This document shows, piece by piece, positions 39,645-52,978 of a stretch of 64,000 bases of DNA. The position numbers and the translations under genes are program-made. Positions within the stretch are counted from its first letter, which is position 1. Every line of letters starts with the position of its first letter. Origin of the DNA: Azonexus sp. R2A61 (lineage in GTDB: Bacteria > Pseudomonadota > Gammaproteobacteria > Burkholderiales > Rhodocyclaceae); the NCBI RefSeq assembly GCF_021401135.1, contig NZ_JACBFO010000005.1:62001-126000 (forward strand). Reading direction: 5' to 3'. Below the pieces are notes generated by a model. It had not been told where the DNA came from, searched no databases, and saw only the letters and a program-made list of their open reading frames with translations.

Positions 39645-42206
39645 ATGAAGTCCCGCCTGCTGCAGCGCCAGCTTGAAGAGCTCTTTGGTGGGGCAGGGGA
39701 AGAGGATGTCAGGCGCGTTCTGGTGGAAGCCGGCGTGGCGCCGGACTCACCCCTGGTCAAGGCGTTCGAACGCTTGCTCGGCTTGGTCGACGCTTCGTAT
39801 GTGGCCTATGCCAATGTGAATGCCTGGTCGGTCCAGTTGTCCGGCGATGCGCTGTCAGACTGGAATTTGCGTGCCGGAACGATCGATTCCGGTCGCCAAT
39901 GGAAGGAGATGCTGGGTTATACCCAGACCGATCTGGACAACAGCATCCTGCAATGGCAGCGGCTGGTTCATCCGGATGATCTGCGCGGTCTGCAGTCCAG
40001 CATTGCCGCGCATACCCGTACGCAGGACCGTAATTTCGAGATTGAATGCCGGCTCAAGGGCAAGGACGGTTTGTGGCGCTGGTTCCTGGTTCGCGGGGCG
40101 GTTGCCGGTCGGGATGCCAGTGGCGAGCCGGTCCGGATGCTGGTGCTGCAGCGCGACATCAGTCAGGCGAAAGTGGCCGCCGGCGAATTGATCGGGGCAA
40201 GGGATGCGGCCGAGGCGGCGAACAAGGCGCGCGGGGCTTTTCTTGCGAACATGAGTCATGAAATCCGGACGCCGATGAACGGCATCATCGGCATGACCGA
40301 GTTGGCACTTGATACCCAGCTGGATGCCGAGCAGCGGCATTATCTGAAAACCGTCAAATCCTCGGCTGAATCCCTGCTGACCATCGTCAACGACATTCTC
40401 GATTTTTCGAAGATCGAAGCGGGGCGGATGGAGTTCGAATCGGTTCCGTTTTCACTTCACGATGCGATGCTCGAAGCGGTGCGCATGCTCGCCGTTTCCG
40501 CTCACAAGAAAGGCTTGGAGCTGATCGTCGATCTGCGGCCCGAGGTGCCGCAGCGGGTGATCGGTGATCCGACCCGTTTGCGGCAGGTCATTATCAACCT
40601 GGTCGGTAACGCGGTGAAATTCACCGAGCGTGGCGAGGTAGCGGTGCAGGCTGCCGTGCAGGAAATGCTTGCCGATGCGGTGGTTCTGCGCTTTTCGGTC
40701 CGCGATACCGGCATTGGTGTTCCGGCCGACAAGCAGCAGGTCATCTTCGATGCCTTTTCCCAGGCCGATGCATCAACCACCCGACGTTTTGGTGGAACCG
40801 GTCTGGGGCTGGCCATCTGCGCCAGGTTGGTCCAGTTGATGGGCGGCAAGATCTGGCTGGAGAGCGTTCCGGGTCAGGGGACCACCTTTCATTTCACCGC
40901 GCGTCTGGCGGTCGACCGCGAGCGTTCACCGGAAGCCGATGCCGCAGTGAAACTCTATGCCGGGCGGCGAGCGCTGGTGGTGGATGACAGTGCCGCGGCC
41001 GGGCGTTGCCTAGTCGAGTTGCTGTCGATGCAGGGGGTTCAGGCGACGGCGGTGAGCGACATGGCGCAGGCGGTGGCAGCCATCGAGAAGACTCGGGCCA
41101 TGGAGTTTCCGTACGACTATCTGATACTCGACGCCGGCATGTCGGCACCAGGCGGGATGGCGTTCGTCGAAAAATGGGGAAAGGACAATCCGGAGCGTCT
41201 GCTGGTGACTTTGACGACCGAAAACCAGCGTCAGGATCTGGGGCGTTTGCGCGAACTTGGTGTCGCATTGCACTTGGTCAAGCCGATCGGTGGCGGAGAT
41301 CTTGAGGTGGCGCTCGGTTTGGCCGAGCATGCCGACAGTCTGGTGGCGCGCGAGGTGTTCCGGCTCGATCCTTTCCAGGTCGAGGAAGCTGGCGTACCGG
41401 CAAGCAAAGGCATGCGCGTGCTGCTGGTCGAAGATAATCCGGTCAATCAGGAGCTGGCCTTGCGTTTGCTGGAACGCCAGGGGCATCAGATCAAGGTGGC
41501 GAACAATGGTCAGGAGGCGGTCGACCTGTTCGAGGCCGGTAATTTCGATGTCATCCTGATGGACATGCAGATGCCCGTCATGGGCGGGGTTGAGGCTACC
41601 GAAATCATCCGTTCCCGTGAAATGCGTCGCAGTTGGGTGGTTTCCCATGAGTTCAGGCCGGTCTATATCGTGGCCATGACGGCCAATGTCATGGCCAGTG
41701 ACCGCGATCGCTGCATGGCGGCTGGAATGAACGACTATCTGGCCAAGCCCCTGCATCCGGATGAGCTTTATGCGGCCTTGCGGCGCGCGCGGGGCGAGGA
41801 GCTTGGCGTGGTTTCGGTTGGGCTGCCTGCCGCGCAGCCCGGTTCGCCGGTTTCCGGCCTCAATCTGCAGGCAGCGCTCAACGACATCGGTGATGCCGAA
41901 CTGTTGGCGACAATGGCTCAGATGTTCCTCGGGGAGTGGGAACTGCATCTTTCGCGGCTCGAAGAGGCAATTTCGGTCGAGGAGGCGTCATCTGCCCGTT
42001 TGCAGGCGCATACCTTGAAGAGTCTGGTGGCGATGTTTCATGCCGACGATGCGCGTCGTCTGGCGATGGATATCGAGCAGCGGACGGCGTCTGGCGGTAG
42101 CGTGGATTGGGTCGCCTGTCGTCAGCGCTTTGCCGAGCTGAGCGCAGAGATGGCATGCATCAGGCCGCTGCTCCAGCGGTTTGTCGAGACGCGTGTAATC
42201 CCTTGA
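39645..42206 (+). CDS. Hybrid sensor histidine kinase with two receivers and an Hpt domain
   Basis: BarA-like phosphorelay protein of 853 residues without any transmembrane helix, so it is probably cytosolic. An unassigned N-terminal segment (1-70) precedes a PAS domain (about 75-175; YTQTDLD, RLVHPDDL). HisKA has phospho-acceptor His205 in SHEIRTP, and the ATPase domain has FSQADASTTRRFGGTGLGL. Receiver 1 has Asp496, receiver 2 has Asp640 in ILMDMQMP, and the C-terminal Hpt has His789 in AHTLKS. No response regulator with a DNA-binding output is adjacent, so the final target is unknown. It lies seven bases after dapB. Confidence 0.92.
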   Translation: MKSRLLQRQLEELFGGAGEEDVRRVLVEAGVAPDSPLVKAFERLLGLVDASYVAYANVNAWSVQLSGDALSDWNLRAGTIDSGRQWKEMLGYTQTDLDNSILQWQRLVHPDDLRGLQSSIAAHTRTQDRNFEIECRLKGKDGLWRWFLVRGAVAGRDASGEPVRMLVLQRDISQAKVAAGELIGARDAAEAANKARGAFLANMSHEIRTPMNGIIGMTELALDTQLDAEQRHYLKTVKSSAESLLTIVNDILDFSKIEAGRMEFESVPFSLHDAMLEAVRMLAVSAHKKGLELIVDLRPEVPQRVIGDPTRLRQVIINLVGNAVKFTERGEVAVQAAVQEMLADAVVLRFSVRDTGIGVPADKQQVIFDAFSQADASTTRRFGGTGLGLAICARLVQLMGGKIWLESVPGQGTTFHFTARLAVDRERSPEADAAVKLYAGRRALVVDDSAAAGRCLVELLSMQGVQATAVSDMAQAVAAIEKTRAMEFPYDYLILDAGMSAPGGMAFVEKWGKDNPERLLVTLTTENQRQDLGRLRELGVALHLVKPIGGGDLEVALGLAEHADSLVAREVFRLDPFQVEEAGVPASKGMRVLLVEDNPVNQELALRLLERQGHQIKVANNGQEAVDLFEAGNFDVILMDMQMPVMGGVEATEIIRSREMRRSWVVSHEFRPVYIVAMTANVMASDRDRCMAAGMNDYLAKPLHPDELYAALRRARGEELGVVSVGLPAAQPGSPVSGLNLQAALNDIGDAELLATMAQMFLGEWELHLSRLEEAISVEEASSARLQAHTLKSLVAMFHADDARRLAMDIEQRTASGGSVDWVACRQRFAELSAEMACIRPLLQRFVETRVIP

Positions 42207-42209
42207 ATT

Positions 42210-42239
42210 TGCCTGAAAAGCCCCTTTTCGGCTAAAATA
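42210..42239 (+). promoter_or_regulatory. Predicted sigma-70 promoter of carAB
   Basis: TTGCCT (42210-42215), 18 bases, TAAAAT (42234-42239), placed just after the kinase stop codon and about 85 bases before carA. It would let carAB be expressed separately from the bamE-dapB-kinase genes. Confidence 0.55.
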
Positions 42240-42257
42240 GTAGGGTTTGAAATTGCA

Positions 42258-42287
42258 CAAGCGGGGAGGCGAGAGCCTTCCCGCTTG
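42258..42287 (+). other. Stable leader hairpin ahead of carA
   Basis: A 13-bp stem (one G-U pair) from CAAGCGGGGAGGC to GCCTTCCCGCTTG closes a GAGA tetraloop of the GNRA type. It lies in the predicted carA leader, 36 bases before the GTG start. There is no U-run, so it does not look like a terminator. Confidence 0.7.
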
Positions 42288-42323
42288 GCACATGAATAAG
42301 CAGAAAATAACAGGAGAGCCGAC

Positions 42324-43487
42324 GTGTCGCTGCTGCCCTCATTCACACCCGCCATCCTCGCCCTCGCCGACGGGACGGTTTTCAAGGGCCAATCCATCGG
42401 CGCCGACGGCGTCACCAGTGGTGAAGTCGTTTTCAACACCGCGATGTCCGGCTACCAGGAAATTCTTACCGATCCTTCCTATTGCCGCCAGATCGTCACG
42501 CTGACCTATCCGCACATCGGCAATACCGGTTGTAATGCCGAAGACTTCGAGTCGGGCGCCAATTATGCGGCCGGTCTGGTCATCAAGGATCTGCCGCGCT
42601 GCGCATCGAGCTGGCGTAGCGAGGATGACCTCGGTTCCTATCTGAAGAAGCACGGCATCGTCGCCATTGCCGGCATCGATACACGCAAGCTGACCCGCAT
42701 CCTGCGGGAAAAGGGGGCGCAGGCCGGTTGTATCCTGACCGGTGCGGATGCCGACCAGACCAAGGCGCTGGCCATGGCGCGCGCTTTCCCCGGTTTGGCC
42801 GGGATGGATCTGGCCAAGGTCGTTTCGGCGAAGCAGCGCTTCGACTGGACGCAGACCGAATGGGCGCTCGAAGGCGGCTACAAATCTGTTGGCGACACCC
42901 GTTTCCATGTGGTCGCCTATGATTTCGGCGTCAAGCACAACATCCTGCGCATGCTGGCCGAGCGTGGCTGCCGCCTGACCGTCGTGCCGGCGCAGACGCC
43001 GGCGGCCGATGTGCTGGCAATGAAGCCGGACGGCGTTTTCCTGTCCAACGGTCCCGGTGATCCCGAGCCCTGCGATTACGCAATTGCCGCCATTCGTGAA
43101 CTCCTTGAGCGTGGCGTGCCGATCTTCGGCATCTGTCTGGGCCACCAGTTGCTTGGTCTGGCGTCCGGCGCCAGGACGCTGAAGATGAAGTTCGGCCACC
43201 ACGGTGCCAACCATCCGGTCAAGGACATGGACACCGGCCAGGTGCTGATCACCAGTCAGAATCATGGTTTTGCGGTCGACGCCGATTCCCTGCCGGAAAA
43301 TCTCCGGGCCACGCACGTTTCGTTGTTCGACGGCTCGTTGCAAGGGATCGCCCGCACCGATGTGCCGGCCTTCTCCTTCCAGGGGCACCCGGAAGCCAGC
43401 CCCGGCCCGCACGACGTGGCCTACCTGTTCGATCGCTTCCTCGACACCATGACGCGCGGCGTGGCTGCGCTCAACAACGCGCAATAA
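42324..43487 (+). CDS. carA: Carbamoyl-phosphate synthase small subunit
   Basis: Glutaminase subunit that supplies ammonia for carbamoyl phosphate (arginine and pyrimidine synthesis). The start is GTG with AGGAGAG upstream. The class I amidotransferase triad is visible: the nucleophile in [11 protein letters not shown] and the His in [11 protein letters not shown]. It has 387 residues. It precedes carB by 21 bases. Confidence 0.97.
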   Translation: MSLLPSFTPAILALADGTVFKGQSIGADGVTSGEVVFNTAMSGYQEILTDPSYCRQIVTLTYPHIGNTGCNAEDFESGANYAAGLVIKDLPRCASSWRSEDDLGSYLKKHGIVAIAGIDTRKLTRILREKGAQAGCILTGADADQTKALAMARAFPGLAGMDLAKVVSAKQRFDWTQTEWALEGGYKSVGDTRFHVVAYDFGVKHNILRMLAERGCRLTVVPAQTPAADVLAMKPDGVFLSNGPGDPEPCDYAIAAIRELLERGVPIFGICLGHQLLGLASGARTLKMKFGHHGANHPVKDMDTGQVLITSQNHGFAVDADSLPENLRATHVSLFDGSLQGIARTDVPAFSFQGHPEASPGPHDVAYLFDRFLDTMTRGVAALNNAQ

Positions 43488-43508
43488 GCGGCACAGAGAG
43501 AGATAACG

Positions 43509-46715
<3,207 letters not shown>

Positions 46716-46727
46716 GACCAACCCGAA

Positions 46728-46763
46728 CCGCCGGGTTGCCCCGCTCGGGCACCGGCGGTTTTC
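46728..46763 (+). terminator. Terminator-like hairpin between carB and greA
   Basis: Stem AACCGCCGG / CCGGCGGTT with an inner TGCCC / GGGCA stem, followed by TTCCTTT. It lies 12 bases after carB. It probably ends most carAB transcripts and may allow some read-through into greA. Confidence 0.75.
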
Positions 46764-46779
46764 CTTTGGCAGGAAAACC

Positions 46780-47256
46780 ATGAACAAAATTCCGTTGACC
46801 GTAATCGGTGCCGAGAAGCTGCGCGAGGAATTGCATCGCCTGAAGACGGTCGACCGTCCGAGCGTCATCGCGGCGATCGCCGAAGCGCGTTCGCACGGCG
46901 ATCTCTCCGAAAACGCCGAATACGATGCCGCCAAGGAGCGCCAAGGCTTCATCGAAGGGCGCATCCAGGAGGTCGAAGGCAAGTTGTCGAATGCCCAGAT
47001 CATCGATCCGAAACTGCTCGATGCCGATGGTCGCTGCGTTTTTGGCGCCACGGTCGAGATGGAGGATCAGGATTCCGGCGATACCGTGACGTACCAGATC
47101 GTCGGCGAAGACGAGGCTGACATCAAGGTCGGCAAGATTTCGGTCAATTCGCCGGTCGCTCGCGCGCTGATCGGCAAGTACGCCGGTGACATCGCTCAGG
47201 TTCAGGCGCCGGGCGGGATGCGTGAGTACGAAATCATCGACGTTCGTTACGAGTGA
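46780..47256 (+). CDS. greA: Transcription elongation factor GreA
   Basis: Rescues backtracked RNA polymerase by stimulating transcript cleavage. The N-terminal coiled coil ([13 protein letters not shown], then [15 protein letters not shown]) contains the acidic tip, and the C-terminal FKBP-like domain has [14 protein letters not shown]. It has 158 residues. The start at 46780 has AGGAAAA upstream. carB-greA linkage is common in proteobacteria. Confidence 0.97.
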   Translation: MNKIPLTVIGAEKLREELHRLKTVDRPSVIAAIAEARSHGDLSENAEYDAAKERQGFIEGRIQEVEGKLSNAQIIDPKLLDADGRCVFGATVEMEDQDSGDTVTYQIVGEDEADIKVGKISVNSPVARALIGKYAGDIAQVQAPGGMREYEIIDVRYE

Positions 47257-47260
47257 GCCG

Positions 47261-47722
47261 ATGCGTCGCGTCGCCGAAGCCCTTTATCTGATTGCCATCA
47301 CCCTCTGGGTCGGCGGCCTGTGGGTCGTCGGTTACCTCGTGGCGCCGGTGCTGTTTGCCCATCTCGGTGACCGGCAACTGGCCGGCCAGATGGCCGGACG
47401 CCTGTTTACGCTGATCGGCTGGATCGGTCTGGGCGCCGCCGCTTATTTGGCGGTGTTCCTGGTCGGACGTTGGGGGGCGGCCTTCCTCAAGCGTGCGGTG
47501 TTCTGGCTGGCGCTGGTCATGGCGGCGATGGCGGCCGTCCAGTTGTTCGGCATCCAGCCGCTGATGGAGCAACTGAAATTGCAGGCCTTGCCGCGCGAGG
47601 TCATGGAGAGCGTTCTGCGCGACCGCTTCGCCACCTGGCACGGCGTGTCCAGCGTGCTCTACCTGGTGCAGAGCCTGCTGGGTTTGTGGCTGGTGATCTG
47701 GAGCGGGCGCGGGCTGCGCTGA
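47261..47722 (+). CDS. DUF4149-like membrane protein
   Basis: Integral inner-membrane protein of 153 residues with about four helices (first: YLIAITLWVGGLWVVGYLVA). The LWVGGLW...APVLF pattern is typical of the DUF4149 family found next to greA and yhbY in betaproteobacteria. Function unknown. It starts four bases after greA, and its TGA abuts the stop of convergent yhbY. Confidence 0.8.
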   Translation: MRRVAEALYLIAITLWVGGLWVVGYLVAPVLFAHLGDRQLAGQMAGRLFTLIGWIGLGAAAYLAVFLVGRWGAAFLKRAVFWLALVMAAMAAVQLFGIQPLMEQLKLQALPREVMESVLRDRFATWHGVSSVLYLVQSLLGLWLVIWSGRGLR

Positions 47723-48076
47723 TCAGCCCTGGAAGCTGCGCTTGGTACGCCGCGGTCCGGCGGCCCGGGGTTTTTGTGCATTCTTGCGGTCGACCGCAGC
47801 TTTTTCGGGATTTTCCCGGAATACGACCAGCAATTTGCCGATGTGCTGGACCGGCGCGGCGTCGAGTTCCTGGCAGATGCGCTCGAGGTAGGCCAGGCGG
47901 TCATCGCGACTGTCGCCATAAACACGAATCTTGATCAGTTCGTGCGCCTTGAGCGACAGATCGATTTCCCGCAGGACGGCATCGGTGAGACCATTCTCCG
48001 AAATCGAAACGACGGGATTCAGACCATGGGCCTGGGCGCGCAGTTCGCGGACCTGGGCGGAATTCAGTTGCGGCAT
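47723..48076 (-). CDS. yhbY: Ribosome assembly RNA-binding protein YhbY
   Basis: CRM-domain protein that binds 23S rRNA during 50S assembly. The core (residues 1-95) has [20 protein letters not shown] and the G-x-x-G loop region [14 protein letters not shown] basic tail of about 25 residues follows (117 residues in total, against 97 in E. coli). The tail codons include a copy of the GCGGTCGACCGC palindrome. It is divergent from rlmE with 35 bases between. Confidence 0.93.
   Translation of the reverse strand: MPQLNSAQVRELRAQAHGLNPVVSISENGLTDAVLREIDLSLKAHELIKIRVYGDSRDDRLAYLERICQELDAAPVQHIGKLLVVFRENPEKAAVDRKNAQKPRAAGPRRTKRSFQG
47785..47798. repeat. Copy of TGCGGTCGACCGCA palindrome at the yhbY 3' end
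   Basis: A perfect 14-bp palindrome sharing the CTTGCGGTCGACCGCA core of the 26987-27018 palindrome. It is near the 3' end of yhbY within the non-conserved basic tail, the same relative position as the copy in rhlE. Confidence 0.55.
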
Positions 48077-48111
48077 TTAAAAACCTTTCAAAAACGGCAT
48101 TTTACCGAAGA

Positions 48112-48729
48112 ATGAAGCGAACCAGAACCAGCAAGGCATGGATGCGGGAACATGTGAACGATCCTTACGTCCAGCTTGCCAGAAAAGAAGGCTGGCGCTC
48201 ACGCGCCGCGTTCAAACTGATGGAGATCGACGACAAGGACAAACTGCTCAGGCGCGGTGAAGTGGTCGTCGACCTTGGCGCAACCCCCGGCGGCTGGTCG
48301 CAGGTTGCGGTAGAGCGGGTGGGGAGCGAGGGTTTGGTGTTCGCGCTCGATCTGCTGGAGATGGCGCCGATCCACGGTGTGCATTTCATCCAGGGGGATT
48401 TCCGCGAAGACGATGTGCTCGAACAGCTCGAAGCGCTCCTCGGCGATCGCCGGGTGGGGCTTGTAATGTCGGACATGGCCCCCAATATGTCCGGTGTGCC
48501 CTTGGTCGATCAGGCGCGTGTGATGCATCTGGCCGAGCTTGGACTGGAGTTTTCGCGGGCGCATTTGAAACCGGATGGCGCTTTTCTGGTCAAAGTTTTT
48601 CAGGGCAGCGATTACGAAAGCTTCGTCAAGGCGATGCGCGAGACCTTCAGGACGGTTGCGGTACGCAAGCCGGACGCCTCGCGTGACCGCAGTCCCGAGA
48701 TTTACCTGCTCGGTCGCAACTTGCGCTGA
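48112..48729 (+). CDS. rlmE: 23S rRNA 2'-O-ribose uridine methyltransferase
   Basis: Methylates U2552 of 23S rRNA with SAM; a heat-shock protein in E. coli. SAM-binding motif [15 protein letters not shown] and the [10 protein letters not shown] segment carry the first members of the K-D-K-E tetrad; FLVKVFQG supplies a later one. It has 205 residues. It precedes ftsH, the conserved heat-shock pair. No sigma-32 promoter was clear in the 35-base gap; one could lie inside yhbY. Confidence 0.97.
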   Translation: MKRTRTSKAWMREHVNDPYVQLARKEGWRSRAAFKLMEIDDKDKLLRRGEVVVDLGATPGGWSQVAVERVGSEGLVFALDLLEMAPIHGVHFIQGDFREDDVLEQLEALLGDRRVGLVMSDMAPNMSGVPLVDQARVMHLAELGLEFSRAHLKPDGAFLVKVFQGSDYESFVKAMRETFRTVAVRKPDASRDRSPEIYLLGRNLR

Positions 48730-48785
48730 CCGATTTTGTTTAGAATGGCATTTTTGTCGCTCGACGCAGTCAAAGGAGAGCCCGC

Positions 48786-50666
48786 TTGAACAACATGTTC
48801 AAAAATCTCGCGATCTGGATGGTCATTGGCCTGGTGCTGATGACGATCTTCAATCAGTTCAATTCCCGGCAGGTCGCTCCCGGCTCCGTCGAGTATTCCC
48901 AGTTCCTCGACGAGGTCAAGCAAGGCAAGATCACCAAGGTGGTCATGGAAGGTCGTACGCTGAAGGCGACGACGACCGAAGGCCGGCGCATGACGACCTA
49001 CGCGCCGCCCGATCTGTGGCTGGTTTCGGACCTGCTGAAGAATGGCGTCAAGGTCGAGGCCAAGCCGGAAGAAGAACCGTCCTTCCTGATGAACATCTTC
49101 GTCAGCTGGTTCCCGATGCTGCTGCTGATCGGTGTCTGGGTCTTCTTCATGCGCCAGATGCAGGGCGGCGGCAAGGGCGGGGCTTTCTCGTTCGGCAAGT
49201 CGCGGGCCCGGATGATGGACGAAAACCAGAACAACCTGACGTTTGCCGACGTTGCCGGTTGCGACGAGGCCAAGGAAGAAGTCCAGGAGTTGGTCGACTT
49301 TCTGCGCGATCCCTCCAAATTCCAGAAACTCGGTGGCCGCATTCCCAAAGGCGTGCTGATGGTCGGCAACCCGGGGACCGGCAAGACCCTGCTGGCCAAG
49401 GCAATTGCCGGCGAGGCCAAGGTGCCGTTCTTTTCGATCTCTGGCTCCGATTTCGTGGAAATGTTCGTCGGTGTCGGTGCGGCGCGTGTCCGCGACATGT
49501 TCGAAAACGCCAAGAAGCATGCGCCGTGCATCATCTTCATCGATGAAATCGACGCCGTCGGTCGCCATCGCGGCGCAGGCCTGGGTGGTGGCAACGACGA
49601 ACGCGAACAGACCTTGAATCAGCTGCTGGTCGAGATGGATGGCTTCGAAGGCCACACCGGCATCATCGTCATCGCCGCCACCAACCGTCCGGATATCCTC
49701 GATCCGGCGCTGCTGCGTCCGGGCCGCTTCGACCGTCAGGTCGTCGTGCCGTTGCCGGACATCCGCGGTCGTGAGGAAATTCTCAAGGTGCATATGCGCA
49801 AGGTGCCCATTGCCGGGGACGTCAAGGCTGATGTGATCGCGCGTGGTACCCCGGGCTTCTCCGGCGCGGATCTGGCCAACCTGGTCAACGAAGCCGCGTT
49901 GTTTGCTGCCCGTCGGAACAAGCGTCTGGTGGACATGGACGACTTCGAGATGGCCAAGGACAAGATCATGATGGGCGCAGAGCGTCGCAGCATGGTGATG
50001 ACCGAAGAAGAGAAGATGAACACGGCCTACCACGAGTCCGGCCATGCCGTCGTGGCCAAGCTGGTGCCGAAGTCCGATCCGGTACATAAGGTCACGATTA
50101 TTCCGCGTGGTCGCGCCCTGGGGCTGACCATGCAATTGCCGGAACAGGATCGTTACGCTTACGACAAGCAGTACCTGCTGTCGCGCATTGCTGTTCTCTT
50201 CGGTGGACGTATTGCCGAAGAACTGTTCATGAATCAGATGACCACGGGGGCGTCGAACGACTTCGAGCGTGCGACTTCGATGGCGCGTGACATGGTGACG
50301 CGTTACGGGATGTCGGAACTTGGTGTGATGGTGTACGGCGAAAACGAGGGTGAGGTATTTCTCGGCCGCTCTGTGACCCAACACAAGAATGTCTCGGAAG
50401 CGACGATGCAGAAGGTCGATGCGGAAATCAGCCGTATTCTCGATGAACAGTACGGGCTGGCCCGCCGCCTGCTGGATGAAAACAGGGACAAGGTCGAGGC
50501 GATGACCAAGGCGTTGCTCGAGTGGGAAACCATCGACGCCGAGCAGATCGATGACATCATGGCCGGCAAGCCGCCGAGGCCGCCGAAGCCGTCGCCTTCC
50601 TCGATTTCGCCGCCGCCTTCCGATAGTGCCTCGGGCGCCGAACCCAGCGCACCAGCGACGGCCTGA
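48786..50666 (+). CDS. ftsH: ATP-dependent zinc metalloprotease FtsH
   Basis: Membrane-anchored AAA protease that degrades misfolded membrane proteins and regulators such as sigma-32 and LpxC. The start is TTG at 48786 with AAAGGAG seven bases upstream; the ATG at 48795 would be too far from it. Two transmembrane helices (about 5-24 and 100-122) flank a periplasmic domain. Walker A is GNPGTGKT and Walker B IIFIDEID; zinc motif HESGH lies near residue 418. It has 626 residues. A -10-like TAGAAT (48741-48746) precedes it, so an independent promoter is possible. Confidence 0.97.
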   Translation: MNNMFKNLAIWMVIGLVLMTIFNQFNSRQVAPGSVEYSQFLDEVKQGKITKVVMEGRTLKATTTEGRRMTTYAPPDLWLVSDLLKNGVKVEAKPEEEPSFLMNIFVSWFPMLLLIGVWVFFMRQMQGGGKGGAFSFGKSRARMMDENQNNLTFADVAGCDEAKEEVQELVDFLRDPSKFQKLGGRIPKGVLMVGNPGTGKTLLAKAIAGEAKVPFFSISGSDFVEMFVGVGAARVRDMFENAKKHAPCIIFIDEIDAVGRHRGAGLGGGNDEREQTLNQLLVEMDGFEGHTGIIVIAATNRPDILDPALLRPGRFDRQVVVPLPDIRGREEILKVHMRKVPIAGDVKADVIARGTPGFSGADLANLVNEAALFAARRNKRLVDMDDFEMAKDKIMMGAERRSMVMTEEEKMNTAYHESGHAVVAKLVPKSDPVHKVTIIPRGRALGLTMQLPEQDRYAYDKQYLLSRIAVLFGGRIAEELFMNQMTTGASNDFERATSMARDMVTRYGMSELGVMVYGENEGEVFLGRSVTQHKNVSEATMQKVDAEISRILDEQYGLARRLLDENRDKVEAMTKALLEWETIDAEQIDDIMAGKPPRPPKPSPSSISPPPSDSASGAEPSAPATA

Positions 50667-50685
50667 TCCAATACCGATTCATTTT

Positions 50686-50709
50686 CCGGGGGCTTCTGCT
50701 CCCGGTTTT
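50686..50709 (+). terminator. Terminator-like hairpin between ftsH and folP
   Basis: Stem CCGGGGG / CTCCCGG (one G-U pair, six-base loop) followed by TTTT, 19 bases after ftsH and just ahead of the folP start. It may reduce read-through rather than stop it. Confidence 0.65.
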
Positions 50710-50715
50710 CATTTC

Positions 50716-51549
50716 ATGCCCCCTGTTCTGCGCTGCGCTGGTTACGAACTCGAGCTGAGTCGTCCGCTACTGATGGGTATCGTCAATCTGACCCCGGATT
50801 CGTTTTCCGGTGATGGTCTGGCGACGGATGTCGCCAGAGCGATAGCCCATGCCGAGGAACAATTGAAGGAAGGCGCCGAGATTCTTGACATCGGCGCCGA
50901 GTCCTCTCGTCCCGGGGCGATTCCGACCCCCGAAGACGAAGAGTTGCGGCGCTTGATACCGGTACTGGCGGAAGTTACCCGCTGGGGCGTGCCGGTCTCG
51001 GTCGATACCTACAAGCCCCGTGTCATGCGGGCCGCTATCAAGGCTGGCGCCGCGATGATCAATGACATCTGCGCCTTGACCGAGCCGGGGGCTGTGGATG
51101 CTGTGATTGATAGTGATTGTGCCGTGTGCGTGATGCACATGCAGGGGCGGCCCGGAACAATGCAGTCCTCGCCGGCTTATGGCGATGTGGTGGCCGAGGT
51201 CAGCAGCTTTCTGGGGAGTGTCGTTGATCGCTGCCGACAGGCGGGAATCGCTCGCGATCGTCTGCTGGTCGATCCGGGGTTCGGTTTTGGCAAGACGCTG
51301 GAGCACAATATTGCGTTGTTTCGCGCGTTGACCGCAGATATCTGGTGCGGCTTGCCGTTGCTGGTCGGGGTGTCGCGCAAGACCATGCTCGGGCAGATTA
51401 CCGGCCAGCCTGTTGAATGCCGTCAGGTTGCCAGTGTCTCCGCTGCCTTGCTGGCTGCGATGAAGGGGGCTGCCATCCTGCGCGTTCATGATGTGGCGGC
51501 AACGCGGGACGCACTGGCGGTGTGGTCGGCAATAGAACAAGGAGATTGA
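50716..51549 (+). CDS. folP: Dihydropteroate synthase
   Basis: Joins para-aminobenzoate to the pterin diphosphate in folate synthesis; target of sulfonamides. Motifs visible: [36 protein letters not shown] and the C-terminal RVHDV. It has 277 residues. The ATG at 50716 has little Shine-Dalgarno character, but longer starts would overlap ftsH in another frame. glmM follows after two bases, the standard ftsH-folP-glmM order. Confidence 0.96.
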   Translation: MPPVLRCAGYELELSRPLLMGIVNLTPDSFSGDGLATDVARAIAHAEEQLKEGAEILDIGAESSRPGAIPTPEDEELRRLIPVLAEVTRWGVPVSVDTYKPRVMRAAIKAGAAMINDICALTEPGAVDAVIDSDCAVCVMHMQGRPGTMQSSPAYGDVVAEVSSFLGSVVDRCRQAGIARDRLLVDPGFGFGKTLEHNIALFRALTADIWCGLPLLVGVSRKTMLGQITGQPVECRQVASVSAALLAAMKGAAILRVHDVAATRDALAVWSAIEQGD

Positions 51550-51551
51550 CG

Positions 51552-52910
51552 ATGGGGAGAAAATATTTCGGTACCGATGGCGTTCGTGGGCGGGTCGGTG
51601 AGGCGCCAATCACGCCGGATTTTGTGATGCGTCTTGGCTACTCGGCAGGGCGTGTGCTGGCGCAGCGCTGTTTGATGCCGGCTGGCGAGCGGCCGACCGT
51701 GTTGATTGGAAAAGACACGCGGGTTTCAGGCTACATGCTGGAGTCCGCCCTGGAAGCCGGGTTTGCTGCAGCCGGTGTCGACGTGTGCCTGGTCGGTCCG
51801 ATGCCAACACCGGCGGTTGCTTATCTGACGCGCGCTTTACGGTTGCAGGCGGGAATCGTGATTTCTGCTTCGCACAATCCGTATCAGGATAACGGGATCA
51901 AGTTTTTCTCGGCAGCGGGAACCAAGTTGCCGGATGAGGTCGAGGCCGCGATCGAGACTGGAATCGATGCGCCGATGGACTGTGTGCCGCCGGAGGCCAT
52001 TGGTCGTGCCCGGCGGATCGATGATGCGCGCGGTCGTTACATCGAGTTCTGTAAAAGTACCTTCCCTAACGATTTTGATTTGCGCGGCCTCAAAATTGTC
52101 GTCGATTCGGCACATGGAGCGGCCTATCACATTGCCGCCGATGTCTTTCACGAACTGGGGGCCGATGTTGTCGCTATCGGGGCCCAGCCGAACGGCCTGA
52201 ACATCAATGCCGGTTTTGGCGCAACGGCGCCGGCAGCCTTGCGTGAAGCGGTGGTCGCACACTGTGCCGATCTCGGGGTGGCGCTTGATGGCGACGCCGA
52301 TCGCCTGCAGATGGTCGATTCGGAGGGGGGCTTGTATGACGGAGATCAGTTGCTTTATGCGATCGTCCGCTCACGTGCCCGCCATGCGCCGGTTTCCGGT
52401 GTGGTCGGTACCTTGATGAGCAATCTGGCGCTGGAACACGGATTGGCTGCGATCGGCGTACCGTTTGCGCGGGCGGCCGTCGGTGACCGCTACGTTGTCG
52501 AGATGCTGCAGCAGAAAGGCTGGCTGTACGGCGGAGAGAATTCCGGCCACATCCTTGCCCTCGATCGCCACAGCACCGGAGACGGTATTGTGGCCGCCCT
52601 GCAGGTGCTTGCCGCGCTCAGGGAGTCGGGGGGCTCATTGGCAGATCTGTTGGGCGAATTGGTGTTGTATCCGCAGAAGTTGATCAATGTACCTATCGTC
52701 AGAGGCTTCCCGTGGCGTGAAAACAGGGAGATTGCGCAGGTGGTCGACAAAGTCGAAGCGGACCTTGCCGGCAGGGGGCGGGTCCTGCTTCGTCCGTCCG
52801 GTACTGAGCCATTGCTACGGGTGATGGTTGAGGGTGAATCCGCGGAGGATGTCCAGCAGGCGGCCGAGGCAATCGCCAGTGCGGTTCGCTCTGCAATCAC
52901 CGCAGGGTGA
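51552..52910 (+). CDS. glmM: Phosphoglucosamine mutase
   Basis: Converts glucosamine-6-phosphate to glucosamine-1-phosphate for UDP-GlcNAc and hence peptidoglycan and lipid A. The N-terminus is [12 protein letters not shown]. The active-site phosphoserine is in [11 protein letters not shown], the metal-binding loop is DGDADRLQ, and [12 protein letters not shown] binds phosphate. It has 452 residues. GGAGA precedes the ATG at 51552. Confidence 0.98.
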   Translation: MGRKYFGTDGVRGRVGEAPITPDFVMRLGYSAGRVLAQRCLMPAGERPTVLIGKDTRVSGYMLESALEAGFAAAGVDVCLVGPMPTPAVAYLTRALRLQAGIVISASHNPYQDNGIKFFSAAGTKLPDEVEAAIETGIDAPMDCVPPEAIGRARRIDDARGRYIEFCKSTFPNDFDLRGLKIVVDSAHGAAYHIAADVFHELGADVVAIGAQPNGLNINAGFGATAPAALREAVVAHCADLGVALDGDADRLQMVDSEGGLYDGDQLLYAIVRSRARHAPVSGVVGTLMSNLALEHGLAAIGVPFARAAVGDRYVVEMLQQKGWLYGGENSGHILALDRHSTGDGIVAALQVLAALRESGGSLADLLGELVLYPQKLINVPIVRGFPWRENREIAQVVDKVEADLAGRGRVLLRPSGTEPLLRVMVEGESAEDVQQAAEAIASAVRSAITAG

Positions 52911-52917
52911 ACGTTGA

Positions 52918-52947
52918 TTGACCATGAAAACCAGCGACCGATATAAT
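52918..52947 (+). promoter_or_regulatory. Predicted sigma-70 promoter of tpiA-secG
   Basis: TTGACC (52918-52923), 18 bases, then a perfect TATAAT (52942-52947), 31 bases ahead of the tpiA ATG. It may also drive secG and the tRNA-Leu gene. Confidence 0.75.
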
Positions 52948-52978
52948 CCCGTGGTTTTGGCTAACGGAAGCACCGGGC

